DNA of 64,000 nt, from NCBI GenBank assembly GCA_965116395.1, contig OZ220684.1:3286001-3350000 (forward strand). Direction: 5' to 3'. Both the position numbers and the translations under genes were made by a program. The DNA is from Bin5 sp965116395. Lineage in GTDB: Bacteria > Chloroflexota > Anaerolineae > Caldilineales > Caldilineaceae. Positions 53,168 through 63,630 of the stretch are shown piece by piece. The notes beneath the pieces are model-generated. The model worked only from the letters and a program-made list of their open reading frames with translations, was not told where the DNA came from and did not search any database. How positions within the stretch are numbered: position 1 is the first letter of the stretch; every line of letters starts with the position of its first letter.

Positions 53168-54595
53168 ATGGTGACGAATCAGACAGAAACAGCAATTCAG
53201 GTCCCCCGCGCCGGCCGCGGCCGCTGGCTACTACTGGCTGCCGGTCTGCTGCTGCTGGGCTGTATCGTTCTGCCCTGGCTGCGCTTCGTAATTGTCGCCG
53301 ATCAGCGCGTTGCCCTCTCGCTGACAGGTCAGCAAGCCGCAACGATAGGAGCAATAGAAACGACCGACGGCGGGCTTCTCTATCGCAGCTCGTTCTGGCT
53401 CTTATTTGCCCCCTTGGCCGGCGCCATCGGGTTGGCGCTGGGGGCGATCAACCTCTTGCCGGGCCGTTCCGCGCCCTGGCACGGACTCTTCGCCGTCCTC
53501 ATCAGCGCAACCGCGGCCGTTGCCGTCTGGGGCGCATTCGCCGCCTCGCAAGAAATCGCGCAGAAGCAAAAAGTAGCCGTGGAGGCCCAGTGGGGGCTAT
53601 CGGTTGCCTTTCTGGCGTTGCTGCTGCTACTCGTCGGCGGCCTCATCCTGCTGCGGGAAGCCAGCGGCCAGAAACCCGCCTTCCGCGCCGCGCTCGACGC
53701 CCTCAACTTCATGGCGCCGGGCTCGTTGTTGGTCATCGTCTTCTTCTTCCTGCCCGCCATCATCCTCTTCATCCTCAGCCTGACCGATCTCTCCAGCTCC
53801 AACTTCAGCGAGCCTTGGACCTATGTCGGCTTCGACAACTACAAGCGCATGTTCAGCGACCGCTTCTTCCCCAAGATCCTGCGCAATACATTCCAATATG
53901 TCATCCTGACCCTGCTGTTCTTTAACGTTGGCCTGGCGCTCCTGCTTGCCCTCCTGACAGCCCATGTCAGCCGGCGGGTTGGCTTCTTTTTCCGCCTGCT
54001 GTGGCTCCTGCCCCGCATCACACCGTCCGTCGTCTACATCGTGATGTGGCAGCGCATCGCCCAGCAGCCGCCCTACGGTATTCTTAATCAGATTCTCGGT
54101 ATGTTCGGCGTCGAAAATCAGCCCTACTGGATCCCGGAATCGCCGTGGGTATTCGTCGTGCTCGTCAATGGCTTCGTCGGCGCTTCGTTCGGCATGATCA
54201 TCTTTACCTCCGCCATCGAAGCGATCCCTGCCGACCTCATCATCGCCGCCAAAGTGGACGGCGCCGGTAACCTGGCGCTCATCCGTGATATTACCCTGCC
54301 TCTGCTGCGCTGGCCCCTGCTGTTTGTCGTCACCTACCAGACACTCTCGCTGCTCGTCTCGTTCGAATATATCCTGCTGCTCACCAACGGCGGGCCGGGC
54401 CTGTTCACGACCGAAGTGTGGGCGCTGACCGCCTACAAGCGCGCCTTGCAGACCTATTTCGGCTCGAACCAGTGGGCCTATGGCGCGGCCTGGGGCTTTG
54501 TGCTCGTTCTCATCGGCGCCATCCTCTCTGTAACCTATCTGCGGGTCTTCCGCTTCAACGATCTGGTCCAGGAGCCGAAAATCGATGTGTTGTAA
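53168..54595 (+). CDS. Carbohydrate ABC transporter permease, MalF-like, with N-terminal four-helix extension
   Basis: A 475-residue permease, about 160 residues longer than its homologues here. Residues 1-170 carry about four extra hydrophobic segments (LLLAAGLLLLGCIVLPWL, FWLLFAPLAGAIGLALGAI, FAVLISATAAVAVWGAFA, LSVAFLALLLLLVGGLIL). The usual CUT1 permease follows from about residue 178 (APGSLLVIVFFFLPAIILFI), with EAA loop PADLIIAAKVDGAGNLALIR, then ITLPLLRW. The extension is collinear and in frame, so it is a real part of the gene. E. coli MalF also has extra N-terminal helices, but this extension is not similar in sequence that I can see. Confidence 0.87.
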   Translation: MVTNQTETAIQVPRAGRGRWLLLAAGLLLLGCIVLPWLRFVIVADQRVALSLTGQQAATIGAIETTDGGLLYRSSFWLLFAPLAGAIGLALGAINLLPGRSAPWHGLFAVLISATAAVAVWGAFAASQEIAQKQKVAVEAQWGLSVAFLALLLLLVGGLILLREASGQKPAFRAALDALNFMAPGSLLVIVFFFLPAIILFILSLTDLSSSNFSEPWTYVGFDNYKRMFSDRFFPKILRNTFQYVILTLLFFNVGLALLLALLTAHVSRRVGFFFRLLWLLPRITPSVVYIVMWQRIAQQPPYGILNQILGMFGVENQPYWIPESPWVFVVLVNGFVGASFGMIIFTSAIEAIPADLIIAAKVDGAGNLALIRDITLPLLRWPLLFVVTYQTLSLLVSFEYILLLTNGGPGLFTTEVWALTAYKRALQTYFGSNQWAYGAAWGFVLVLIGAILSVTYLRVFRFNDLVQEPKIDVL

Positions 54596-54679
54596 GATGT
54601 GGGCGGCGTCTGCGCCTACGCTTTCTGAAAGAACCTTCTGTGCGGAACGAATCTGCGCAGGGGAACGGAGGGCCGAAAA

Positions 54680-55608
54680 TTGCATGACGGATTAGGGCCC
54701 GTAAAGGGCGTGGGGACACTCTCCACTATCCAGATGACGCTGCAATCCAGGCGCATCTCGCCCGGACAAGCGCTCCCCTACCTGCTGCTCACAATTACTA
54801 TCCTGCCGATTCTGGCCGGCTATGCCTGGGTCCTGGTCGCCACCTTCTCTCAACGCACCAACGGCCTTCTCCCTATGGATGCTCAGGGAAATCTCGGCGG
54901 CCTGACGTTCCAAAACTGGACGTTCCTGTTCGAGTCGGATGTGTGGAAGGCCACGCTCAACTCCTTTGGCATTGGCATGAGCATGGTCGTCGGCGTCGGC
55001 TCCATCTCCGCCCTCGCCGCCTACGCGCTCTCCCGCATGAACTTCCCCGGTCGCAAAGGTTTCCTGGGCATGACCATGGTCCTCCATGCCTTTCGCCCTG
55101 AAATGCTCCTGATCGCTATCTTTCAGGTGCTGTTGTTCATCGGCGGCATCCCTCTTATCGGCAATCTGTTCGGCTTCAATACCGTCGGCGGCGTCGCCCT
55201 TGTGATGGTGACACTGGACCTCCCGTTGGGTATCTGGCTGATGAAGGGCTTTTTCGACAACCTGTCCTGGGATATGGAGCGGGCCGCTCTTATCGACGGC
55301 GCCAGCCGCTTTCGCGTATGGTGGGAGATTCTACTGCCGCAGATTCGACCTGGCCTGGCTGCTCTTTCCATCTTCATGTTCATTCAAGGTTGGAACGCCT
55401 ATCTTATCCCCTTTACCTTCACAATCGGCTCGAAAGTCGCCACTCTGCCGGTCTACATCAACAGCTTCTCCGGTGATACCAGTCTAGTCAGCTGGAACAG
55501 AGTAGCGGCCATTGGTCTTTTCCAGCTGATTCCTGTTCTGATCTTTTTTATCTTCACCCAAGAGGCTCTGCTGAATATCTACGGCGGCGGCAGCAAAGGG
55601 GGAAACTA

Positions 55609-55609
<1 letters not shown>
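54680..55609 (+). CDS. Carbohydrate ABC transporter permease, MalG-like
   Basis: A 309-residue CUT1 permease. The EAA loop is WDMERAALIDGASRFRVWW, then ILLPQIRPG. The TTG at 54680 is taken as start because GGAGGG lies eight bases upstream; the ATG at 54734 has no ribosome site. Its TAG stop overlaps the GTG start of the ATPase gene by one base, so the two are translationally coupled. Confidence 0.9.
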
Positions 55610-56700
<1,091 letters not shown>

Positions 56701-56708
56701 TTGTCTTC

Positions 56709-57959
56709 ATGCAACGACGCGTAAATCCCTATGCAATTGCCGCCAGCGCGCTCTTCGCCGCGTTCCTCCTCGCGGCCTGCTTCTCGAAAAATTCGCCTGC
56801 ATCCGACAACCGCGATACCGCCAATGAAAGTTCCGAAGACGGCTCCGCCGCGCAGCAAGAGCCGCTCATCGAAACCGTCCTGACCGGGCTGGCCAATCCC
56901 CGCGGCGTCGTCGTCCTGCCGGACGGCTCGCTGATGGTGGCGGAGGCCGGTAGCGGCCAGAATACCGTCGATCCCCAGAAGTGGACTGGCAAACTCACCC
57001 ACTTCCACGACGCCAACCAGGATGGCGATTTCAGCGATGAAGGCGAACGCACCCTCTGGTTTCGCCACCTGCCCACCTACAACGCGCTCAGCGTTTACCA
57101 TACATGGCGCGATGAAGTAAGCGGGCCAGGCGATCTGTTGCGCCACACTGACGGCCACCTCTACCTCAGCGTTGACGGCGGCCATGATCGCATCGGCCTC
57201 TACGAGATCAGCCCCTACAAACGCATGGGGCGCAATCTCTCCGCGCTGAGCAACATGACCGGCATCGCCTTCTCGCGCGATCATTCTCTGATCTATCTGG
57301 CCGAGAGTACAGCCAATGCGCTTTCCTCTGTCGATATTGCCGACGGCACGCGCCTCAACGTCACGCATTTCGGCGCGCTTGCCAGCGGCCAGCAGTCCGT
57401 GCCCACCGGCTTGGCCGTGGACCCGCACAGCGGTGATCTGCTGGTAGCTCTCTTCTCCGGCGCCCTGGCAATTGAAGGTGAGACTGTCCCCTTCATCCCG
57501 GGTGACAGCGCAGTCGTGCGTGTAGACCCCGAAACCGGCGCGATAGAAGACGCAGTTCTCGGCCTGACAACCGCGATCGATGTCGCCATTGATGGCGATG
57601 GCAACATCTATGTCGTCGAGATGTGCAGCGGACCCGCCGACCCGATTGAACCCACCCACGATCTCTTCGACCCGGACCAGGCTGCCCTCCACGGCGGCTA
57701 TCTGCGCTACAGCGGACGCGTCAGTGTCTTTGCACCAACGGGTGAGTCTGGTTCCGGCCCCCTCCAGGCCGGCGTCGATTCCACCATTCTGGCCGACGGA
57801 CTGGACATGCCCACCAATATCACCCTCGCCCCCGACGGCTCACTCTACATCTCGACCGGCCAAGGCACGCCCGATCGCCCCATCCCCGGCCCCGACGGGC
57901 CTACGACCATCGTCGGCGAGGTCATTCGTATCACCTTGCCGGACGCCAATTCGCGCTGA
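56709..57959 (+). CDS. ScyD/ScyE-like beta-propeller lipoprotein
   Basis: A 416-residue secreted lipoprotein (lipobox LLAAC, Cys24 when started at ATG 56709; a GTG at 56691 is possible). The mature protein has NHL-like propeller blades: VLTGLANPRGVVVLPDGSLM, MTGIAFSRDHSLIYLAES, VPTGLAVDPHSGDLL and MPTNITLAPDGSLYIS. This matches the ScyD/ScyE family named from scytonemin clusters, though those genes are absent here. It starts 8 bp after the ATPase stop, so it is probably co-transcribed with the importer. It may bind a sugar or lactone, or act as a gluconolactonase-like enzyme outside the cell. Confidence 0.78.
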   Translation: MQRRVNPYAIAASALFAAFLLAACFSKNSPASDNRDTANESSEDGSAAQQEPLIETVLTGLANPRGVVVLPDGSLMVAEAGSGQNTVDPQKWTGKLTHFHDANQDGDFSDEGERTLWFRHLPTYNALSVYHTWRDEVSGPGDLLRHTDGHLYLSVDGGHDRIGLYEISPYKRMGRNLSALSNMTGIAFSRDHSLIYLAESTANALSSVDIADGTRLNVTHFGALASGQQSVPTGLAVDPHSGDLLVALFSGALAIEGETVPFIPGDSAVVRVDPETGAIEDAVLGLTTAIDVAIDGDGNIYVVEMCSGPADPIEPTHDLFDPDQAALHGGYLRYSGRVSVFAPTGESGSGPLQAGVDSTILADGLDMPTNITLAPDGSLYISTGQGTPDRPIPGPDGPTTIVGEVIRITLPDANSR

Positions 57960-57970
57960 CAGGGCAGTCC

Positions 57971-59134
57971 CTACGCCACCGGATGCGCGTGCAGCACCTC
58001 CTCCAAAATATCGACGCCCCAGCCCGGGCCGGAAGGAGTGGTCATCTGCCCCTCGATGATCTCCGGTACGTTTGTCACCATCTCGTCCTTCCACGGCACG
58101 TCGTCGATGTCGATTTCCATGATCTTCACATTCGGCAGCACCGCACACAGGCTCGCGCTGATGAAAGAAGACAGATGGCTGTAGTAGTTGTGCGGCGCGA
58201 TATTCATCTGGAACGTCTGCGCCAGCTCTCCCACTCGTTTCGAAGGTCCAAAACCGTTCCAGGGCACGTCCACCATCATATAATCTGACGACCGTGCCTG
58301 CAGATAAGGCAGGAACTGTCGCTCGTAGTAGAGCGTCTCGCCAGTGCAGATGCGCGTGCTCGTCTTGCGCCGCACCTCCGCCAGCGCCTCCGGCTCGTAG
58401 AGGTCTATCTCCAGCCACATCAGGTGAAGCGATTCCAGCGCGCGGGCGATCTCCAGACAGCTTTCCGGCTTGAAGTTGAAGTTCAGATCCAGCAACAGGT
58501 CAAACTGCGGCCCGACCGCGTCGCGAAATGTGCCTATCAGCGTAACGATATGATCTATCAGTTCGTTTGACGCCACCTGGTCGGTAGCCCCTTCCGGATT
58601 CCGTCCCGGAAAGTAGACGAAGCCGGGATCGCCCGGAAAGAGGATATTCGTCTTCAGCGCGGTAAAGCCCTTCGAAACTACCTCCCGTCCCAGCGCAGCA
58701 ACATCCTCCATCGAACGCAGCGGCGGCGTGCCCATCAGCTCATGCACGCGAATCCGGCTCGTCCCGCAATGTGACCAATAAACGCGCGTGTTATCCCTCG
58801 TCGGCCCGCCGAAGAGTTCGACCACCGAGCAGCCCCGCGCCCGTGCCGCGATATCCACCAGCGCCAGCTCGATGCCGGCGATAGCCTTTGCGCCGATCCC
58901 GCCCGGGCTCGACTGAAACGCCCGATACATATCCCACCAGCGTTGCTCGAAGGCCCTCGGATCGAGGCCCATCACAACCGGCGTCAGGTCCCGGATCGCG
59001 CCCGTCACCCCGTTCACGGCCTGGTCGCTGCACTCCCCCCAGCCCGTGACACCTTCGTCCGTCTCCACCTTCACCAGGATCCAATTGCGCCAGCCGGCGT
59101 CAACGATAAATGGCGTAATTGCTGTGATCTGCAT
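57971..59134 (-). CDS. Mandelate racemase/muconate lactonizing-type enolase-superfamily enzyme
   Basis: A 387-residue metal-dependent enzyme. The capping domain is followed by a barrel with the KxN motif Lys161/Asn163 (ALKTNILF), metal ligands Asp216 (LLDLNFNF), Glu242 (WLEIDLYEP) and Glu266 (CTGETLYYERQ), and the Asp289 / His315 dyad (MVDVPWNG, APHNYYSH). This is the mandelate-racemase subgroup, largely sugar-acid dehydratases. The ATG at 59134 follows AAGGAGTC. It ends 11 bp from the convergent ScyD-like gene and is divergent from the AraC-type regulator, which may control it. Exact sugar acid unknown. Confidence 0.9.
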   Translation of the reverse strand: MQITAITPFIVDAGWRNWILVKVETDEGVTGWGECSDQAVNGVTGAIRDLTPVVMGLDPRAFEQRWWDMYRAFQSSPGGIGAKAIAGIELALVDIAARARGCSVVELFGGPTRDNTRVYWSHCGTSRIRVHELMGTPPLRSMEDVAALGREVVSKGFTALKTNILFPGDPGFVYFPGRNPEGATDQVASNELIDHIVTLIGTFRDAVGPQFDLLLDLNFNFKPESCLEIARALESLHLMWLEIDLYEPEALAEVRRKTSTRICTGETLYYERQFLPYLQARSSDYMMVDVPWNGFGPSKRVGELAQTFQMNIAPHNYYSHLSSFISASLCAVLPNVKIMEIDIDDVPWKDEMVTNVPEIIEGQMTTPSGPGWGVDILEEVLHAHPVA

Positions 59135-59262
59135 TGAAGACTCCTTCTTTGAATTGCGCACGACCGATTACAGTCCATGCGCTCGGTGATACATCTCTTT
59201 GCAACGATCAACCAGAAAGCAGAAACAGCAAGAATGGGATAGTTTGCCCTAAATCATTCTGC

Positions 59263-59268
59263 TATACT
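59263..59268 (+). promoter_or_regulatory. -10 box placed for a leaderless regulator transcript
   Basis: TATACT lies only six bases before the ATG of the AraC-type regulator, so transcription should begin at or next to the start codon. No Shine-Dalgarno sequence is present. The -35 region is poor (TAGTTT), as is common for activated or autoregulated promoters. Confidence 0.55.
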
Positions 59269-59274
59269 GGCCGC

Positions 59275-60678
59275 ATGACGATCCAGAAGGCAGTACAGAC
59301 GCGTGAGGACACAATCCTCCATCATCGCGAGCGCCTCAACGCCGTTCTCCTCCACATCCAGGAGAACATGGACGCGCCCCTGACGGTCGAGACGCTGGCA
59401 GAAGTCGCTGGCTTCTCGCCGTTCTACTTCCACCGCATCTTCGCCGCCTACCTCCACCAGACAACCAGCGACTACGTGCGCCGCATCCGCCTCGAATGGG
59501 CGGCCCGCCGCCTCATCCTCAGCCGCGAACCGGTGACGCAGATCGCGTTGGCCGCAGGCTACGAGACCCCTGCCGCATTCAGCCGCGCCTTCAAAAAACA
59601 GTTCAAGGTCAGCCCCCGCACCTTCCGCACGCTGCGCCGCCCCAATCTGTACGCCAACAACTGGGAGCCGCTTCTGCTGCAACCTGAGTTCCGCCAGCGG
59701 CCCGACCATGAGCTGGTCTACATCCCCTGTATTGGCGCCGAAGCGGACAGCGAGACCATCTGGACGACCCTTATCCAGCATGCATCTTCAGCAGGAGAAG
59801 ACGGAGCGGCCGCTTTCGACCCCATTGAACCGCACGCATACGTGCAGGTCTGCCGCGACCGCCCCGACACCGGCATTTCCGCCAGCGACAAAATGCGCTT
59901 TGATGCCGGTATTCTTCTCGACGAGAACGCGTCCATCCAGCCTCGCAAACCGGTCGGCGTCCAGCATCTTAAGGGTGGTGTCTACGCCGTATTTCATCAC
60001 GACGGCCGTCGCCGCGACGCCATGTGGCAGGCCATCTACAAGAACTGGCTGCCGCAAAACGACGTTCGCCTGCGCGACGCGCAGCCTTATGCAGAAAGCG
60101 CCGCCCCTCCCAGCACAGACCGCCGCCAGGACCAATCCATCGCCTTCTACATTCCCATCAACGGCTCGCTATACGAGCTACAAAAAAAGGAGACACATAT
60201 GTCCCCCACAGTCAGCACAACACAACAGCCGGACCGCCACATGCTCAGCATCACCCGCCATGTCAATATCGACGAGCTGCACAACCATCTGCGCGAATCC
60301 TATGAGCAGCTCGCGGCCTTGGTCGCCGAATCGGGCGTTGAACAGGATGGCAAGTCGGTCGCCATTTACCACGGCGAAGTCAACCAGGAGAAAAACGGGC
60401 CGGTCGAAGTCGGCATCCCCGTCAAGACCGTTCCCCCCGTCAGCGGCGAAATCAAAAGCGGAACCCTTCCCGGTGGCTCCATCGCCTACACGTCGCTAAC
60501 CTTGCGCCAAGCGCATTTCCCCGAGATACTGGGCTACTACGACGCCGTCTACAAATGGATCGAGGAGAACGGCCATCAGATCGCCAACTCCCCGCGCGAG
60601 GAATACGTGACCAGGCCCATGGACAAAGAAGCAGGCATGGATCAACCATTCCTGGAAATCGCCTGGCCCTACAAGTAA
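59275..60678 (+). CDS. AraC-family regulator fused to two GyrI-like effector-binding domains
   Basis: A 467-residue protein, and the only transcription regulator seen in the window. Residues about 15-115 are the AraC DNA-binding double helix-turn-helix (VETLAEVAGFSPFYFHRIFA, QIALAAGYETPAAFSRAFKK). Residues about 125-305 and about 318-466 are two GyrI-like (SOUL/effector-binding) domains. AraC-GyrI proteins usually have one such domain. The junction at residues 305-309 carries AAAAAAAGGAG followed by ATG at 60199, a perfect internal ribosome site, so the second domain could also be made alone. It is divergent from the enolase-superfamily gene. Confidence 0.87.
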   Translation: MTIQKAVQTREDTILHHRERLNAVLLHIQENMDAPLTVETLAEVAGFSPFYFHRIFAAYLHQTTSDYVRRIRLEWAARRLILSREPVTQIALAAGYETPAAFSRAFKKQFKVSPRTFRTLRRPNLYANNWEPLLLQPEFRQRPDHELVYIPCIGAEADSETIWTTLIQHASSAGEDGAAAFDPIEPHAYVQVCRDRPDTGISASDKMRFDAGILLDENASIQPRKPVGVQHLKGGVYAVFHHDGRRRDAMWQAIYKNWLPQNDVRLRDAQPYAESAAPPSTDRRQDQSIAFYIPINGSLYELQKKETHMSPTVSTTQQPDRHMLSITRHVNIDELHNHLRESYEQLAALVAESGVEQDGKSVAIYHGEVNQEKNGPVEVGIPVKTVPPVSGEIKSGTLPGGSIAYTSLTLRQAHFPEILGYYDAVYKWIEENGHQIANSPREEYVTRPMDKEAGMDQPFLEIAWPYK

Positions 60679-60705
60679 ACGAAGAGGAAAGAGGAACTGA
60701 GGAAA

Positions 60706-60744
60706 GAGGAACTGAGGCAAGAGTAAACTCCTGTCTCACTCCTC
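60706..60744. terminator. Imperfect stem-loop between convergent genes
   Basis: GAGGAACTGAGGCAAGAG pairs with CTCCTGTCTCACTCCTC across a TAAA loop with a few mismatches. Just before it a 15-bp unit (GAGGAAAGAGGAACT) is directly repeated at 60684-60698 and 60699-60713. It probably ends both the regulator and the convergent PhyH transcript. Confidence 0.5.
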
Positions 60745-60763
60745 TCTCCTATCCCCTGGCCCT

Positions 60764-61606
60764 TCACTCCGCCTCTGCCGGACTATGCTCCTTCAACCAC
60801 ATACGCAACGGCACGTCTTCGTCCGTCGGCGAAAAACGGCCGTTTGCATTCACGCTCCAACCCAACAACTGGCGCCGGATCGGGCTGCAGCTATCCCACA
60901 AGCTCTCGACCGTCATGTCGTCCTTTGTACGCAACCAGCGGTATCCGTAACCGTAGAACAGAACCCGGCGCGTAATATCCGACCAGTTGGGGCTGGCCGT
61001 ATGCCAAAGACGGCGATCAAAAAACACTGCATCGCCCGGCTTGGCCAGCACCGGCGTCGCCCCCTCCGGCTGGCCTATGCCACTCTCCGGCCTGTCGATC
61101 GTATCCCGCACATGACTCTTGGGAACTACCCAAAAGTTGCCCCGTCCCGGCTCACTGGTGTCTGACAGGAAATAGGCCACCTTCAGCGACAAACGCGGCC
61201 GCGGATGACTCTCCATCTCCACGTTGACGCGGCCGCTGTCCTGGTGCCAGTGGAATGTCTTGTCATTGGGCTCTTCCCCGTTCGGCGGCGTCACGATCAG
61301 ATGCGCGTGATACAAGAAAATGTTCCAGCCAAGAATCCCCCATACCTTGGGCAGAACCCGTTCGTAGTCGACCAGATCGGTGAAATATGGGTCGTCGGGG
61401 ATGAAATTGGGGTAGAACAGCGCTTTGCGCGGGTCTTGCCCCTCCGTCAACTTGGCCTCGTGGATGCTCTCCGTCAATGCGACACCCCGTTCCACCTGCT
61501 CCGGCGACAGGGCATTCCTGACATAAAGCAAACCGGTCTCGTTGAAAGTCCGCCGTTCTTCCTCCGTCAGGCCATGGTCCAGAGAGGCGGCGCTCAGTGC
61601 AGACAT
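60764..61606 (-). CDS. Phytanoyl-CoA dioxygenase (PhyH)-family 2-oxoglutarate/Fe(II) oxygenase
   Basis: A 280-residue non-haem iron oxygenase. The iron ligands are His121 and Asp123 (HWHQDSG) and His202 (RRLWHTASPN); the arginine pair ITRRVLF (213-214) is placed to bind 2-oxoglutarate. ATG 61606 follows AAAGGAGAAG. Family members hydroxylate many small molecules and the substrate cannot be told. It stands alone between the regulator and a sugar importer. Confidence 0.88.
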   Translation of the reverse strand: MSALSAASLDHGLTEEERRTFNETGLLYVRNALSPEQVERGVALTESIHEAKLTEGQDPRKALFYPNFIPDDPYFTDLVDYERVLPKVWGILGWNIFLYHAHLIVTPPNGEEPNDKTFHWHQDSGRVNVEMESHPRPRLSLKVAYFLSDTSEPGRGNFWVVPKSHVRDTIDRPESGIGQPEGATPVLAKPGDAVFFDRRLWHTASPNWSDITRRVLFYGYGYRWLRTKDDMTVESLWDSCSPIRRQLLGWSVNANGRFSPTDEDVPLRMWLKEHSPAEAE

Positions 61607-62140
61607 AGGGCTTCTCCTTTATTCGGTTTTGCTAACACGCCCTCCAAGTTTAGCACGAAATGGCCGCAGGACAACCTGCCTGGGAAACTGCATCCGGACT
61701 GAATGAGGTGTGGAATGAGATTCCCTTCACTGGGTTCCAGCGGGTAGCGCCAGCTTCTATTCTTCTCTGACGAAACCGGCATTGCAACATGAGGAAGAAC
61801 TGCCACCTTAAGCGCGCAACAATGGAGGTAAAGAGTGATCAGCTGGAACCTGGGTGGAAAGGAGCGACGAGCCGGAGGCATTCAAGTACGTTCGAAGCGT
61901 ACCTGCTATCGGTCTGATATCACACAGTCAATCTGCCAACTGCAGCGATTCCTACATTAAGAATAGGCCCGATAGTAGGCCGAATGCCTAACCAGAGGGA
62001 AGTCCTTGAATCTTAAATGGGATTTGTTTTCGGCCACAATTATGCTAACCTATCGGGTGACCAACCAAGGCCCCCCGATTCTCACCGTTTCTCGTCCCAA
62101 TTGCCCACTCCAAACTTGGAATGCAGGAGGAAAACAAAAC
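61607..62140. other. 534-bp divergent intergenic region
   Basis: It separates the PhyH gene and the last binding-protein gene. A probable minus-strand promoter is listed at 61647-61674. A partly symmetric site GTACG-TTCGAAG-CGTAC at 61886-61902 could be an operator. A weak -10 (TATGCT, 62041-62046) precedes the plus-strand gene. No gene is seen. Confidence 0.45.
61647..61674 (-). promoter_or_regulatory. Probable promoter TTGTCC-N16-TAAACT
   Basis: On the minus strand TTGTCC (61674-61669) and TAAACT (61652-61647) are 16 bp apart, about 40 bp before the PhyH-family start. Confidence 0.45.
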
Positions 62141-63523
62141 ATGAAAAAGCAAGGTTTCAGCCGCAGAGAATTCCTTTCACTCGCCGGCGCCACCGGCGGT
62201 GCAGCCCTCCTGGCCGCTTGCCAGCCCGTTACCACCTCTACCGATGACGACGGAATGGAGGCCGCCATGGAGCCGGTGACTGTCTCGGTCCAGTCCGGTT
62301 GGCAGACCGGTAGTGACAGCGACGTCTGGACACCGTGCATCGAGCTATTTGATGAAAAGGGTACGCACATCTCGATCGATATGATTCGCCTCCATGTGAC
62401 CCCTGAGGACACGATGACAGCCGTGGCCGGCGGCACCGCACCCGATGTCTACCATCGCTACATCGGCGGTTTCGCCGAGTTGATGGCGCGCGGCGTCATG
62501 CTTCCCCTCGACGACCTTATCGCCGCAGTCGAGGATTTCGACCCGGACATCTACATGGGTTCTCAGTGGGACAACGGCAAGTGGGACGGCGTTACCTATG
62601 GTATCCCCGTTCTTGAGGGGGGCGCCATGCCCGCCATCTGCTGGCATAAGCACCTTATCGAGGAAGCCGGCGGCGATCCCGAAGTCGGCCCCAGAACCTG
62701 GACCGAACTGTTGGAAATGTCCCGCGCGCTCCTCAAGTTTGACGACGACGGCAACCTGACACAGGCCGGCTTCGACCCCAAAGACGCCTATGGGTTCACC
62801 GTCATCGCCTGGCCGGTCGTCTTCGACGAAAACTTCATCTCCGGGGACAAGCGCACCTTCACCTTTGACTCCGACGCGTGGGCGGAGGGCCTCAACATCA
62901 TCGCTCAGTTCTGGCTTGATGCCGGCGCAGACAAAATGCAAGCCTTCGCTGATCAGTGGCCTTATTGGACCGGCTATGCGTCGAGTGGCTTTAACAACGC
63001 CAAGCGGGGCATGATCATGAACGGCAACTGGATGCCCGGCGCTATGCGGAACGTCGTTGACGTTACCGGCGTTGAGCTGGACACGATCGGCTACGGCTTC
63101 CACCCCAACCTGAATGAGGGTCTCAAGGCCATCGACTTCGGCACCGGGCATACACTCTTCATGCCCCGCTCCACCCAGGTCGCTGAAGACGCCCTCACGT
63201 TCATGATACACATGACCAGTGTCGAAGTCGGCCTGATAGAATTCGAGATCCGCGCCGCCGCTATGTGGAGCAAACCGCTGCTCGACGCCATCGATCTTTC
63301 CTCTGTTCCCGGCCTGCAGTGGTTCTTCGACGCACCGCTCGAAGCCGACAGGCTCTGGAGCCCCAGCGAGTTCCTCACGCCCGTCCAGTCCCAGGTCGAG
63401 AACCTGTGGCAGCGGGCCATCGAAGAGACAATCGTCGGCGCCAAGTCGGCTGAGGATTCCCTCTTCGACATCAACTCCGAGCTCCAGCAGTCCCTCGACG
63501 AGTACTGGGAGACCCAGGGCTAG
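62141..63523 (+). CDS. Sugar ABC transporter substrate-binding lipoprotein (family 1)
   Basis: A 460-residue Tat-type lipoprotein: KKQGFSRREFLSL at the N-terminus and lipobox LLAAC with Cys27. The ATG at 62141 follows GCAGGAGGA; the open frame upstream is leader. The mature domain has SVQSGWQTG, then GGTAPDVYHRYIGG, a typical family-1 binding-lobe start. It is followed by a stem-loop and a MalF-like permease gene that runs off the right edge. Confidence 0.92.
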   Translation: MKKQGFSRREFLSLAGATGGAALLAACQPVTTSTDDDGMEAAMEPVTVSVQSGWQTGSDSDVWTPCIELFDEKGTHISIDMIRLHVTPEDTMTAVAGGTAPDVYHRYIGGFAELMARGVMLPLDDLIAAVEDFDPDIYMGSQWDNGKWDGVTYGIPVLEGGAMPAICWHKHLIEEAGGDPEVGPRTWTELLEMSRALLKFDDDGNLTQAGFDPKDAYGFTVIAWPVVFDENFISGDKRTFTFDSDAWAEGLNIIAQFWLDAGADKMQAFADQWPYWTGYASSGFNNAKRGMIMNGNWMPGAMRNVVDVTGVELDTIGYGFHPNLNEGLKAIDFGTGHTLFMPRSTQVAEDALTFMIHMTSVEVGLIEFEIRAAAMWSKPLLDAIDLSSVPGLQWFFDAPLEADRLWSPSEFLTPVQSQVENLWQRAIEETIVGAKSAEDSLFDINSELQQSLDEYWETQG

Positions 63524-63548
63524 TCGCTCCGCCGTAGTGAACCAACCG

Positions 63549-63583
63549 GGTCACGCTTGACCATTTGGAAATGGCGTGACCCG
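63549..63583 (+). promoter_or_regulatory. Stem-loop between binding protein and permease
   Basis: GGGTCACGC (63549-63557) pairs with GCGTGACCC (63575-63583), and inside it CCATTT pairs with AAATGG. GCTTTCTTTG follows, so it could act as a leaky terminator in front of the permease gene. Confidence 0.65.
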
Positions 63584-63630
63584 CTTTCTTTGTCCTCCGC
63601 ATCAAGCAATTCGACTACATAGGAATCGGA

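Noticed and set aside
60187..60305. Programmed frameshift at the A7 run in the AraC/GyrI gene
   Set aside because: The zero frame continues for the whole second domain. The -1 frame stays open for about 300 bp, and the +1 frame closes about 110 bp downstream without matching any domain, so there is no compact frameshift product. Kept only as a remark in the internal-start finding.
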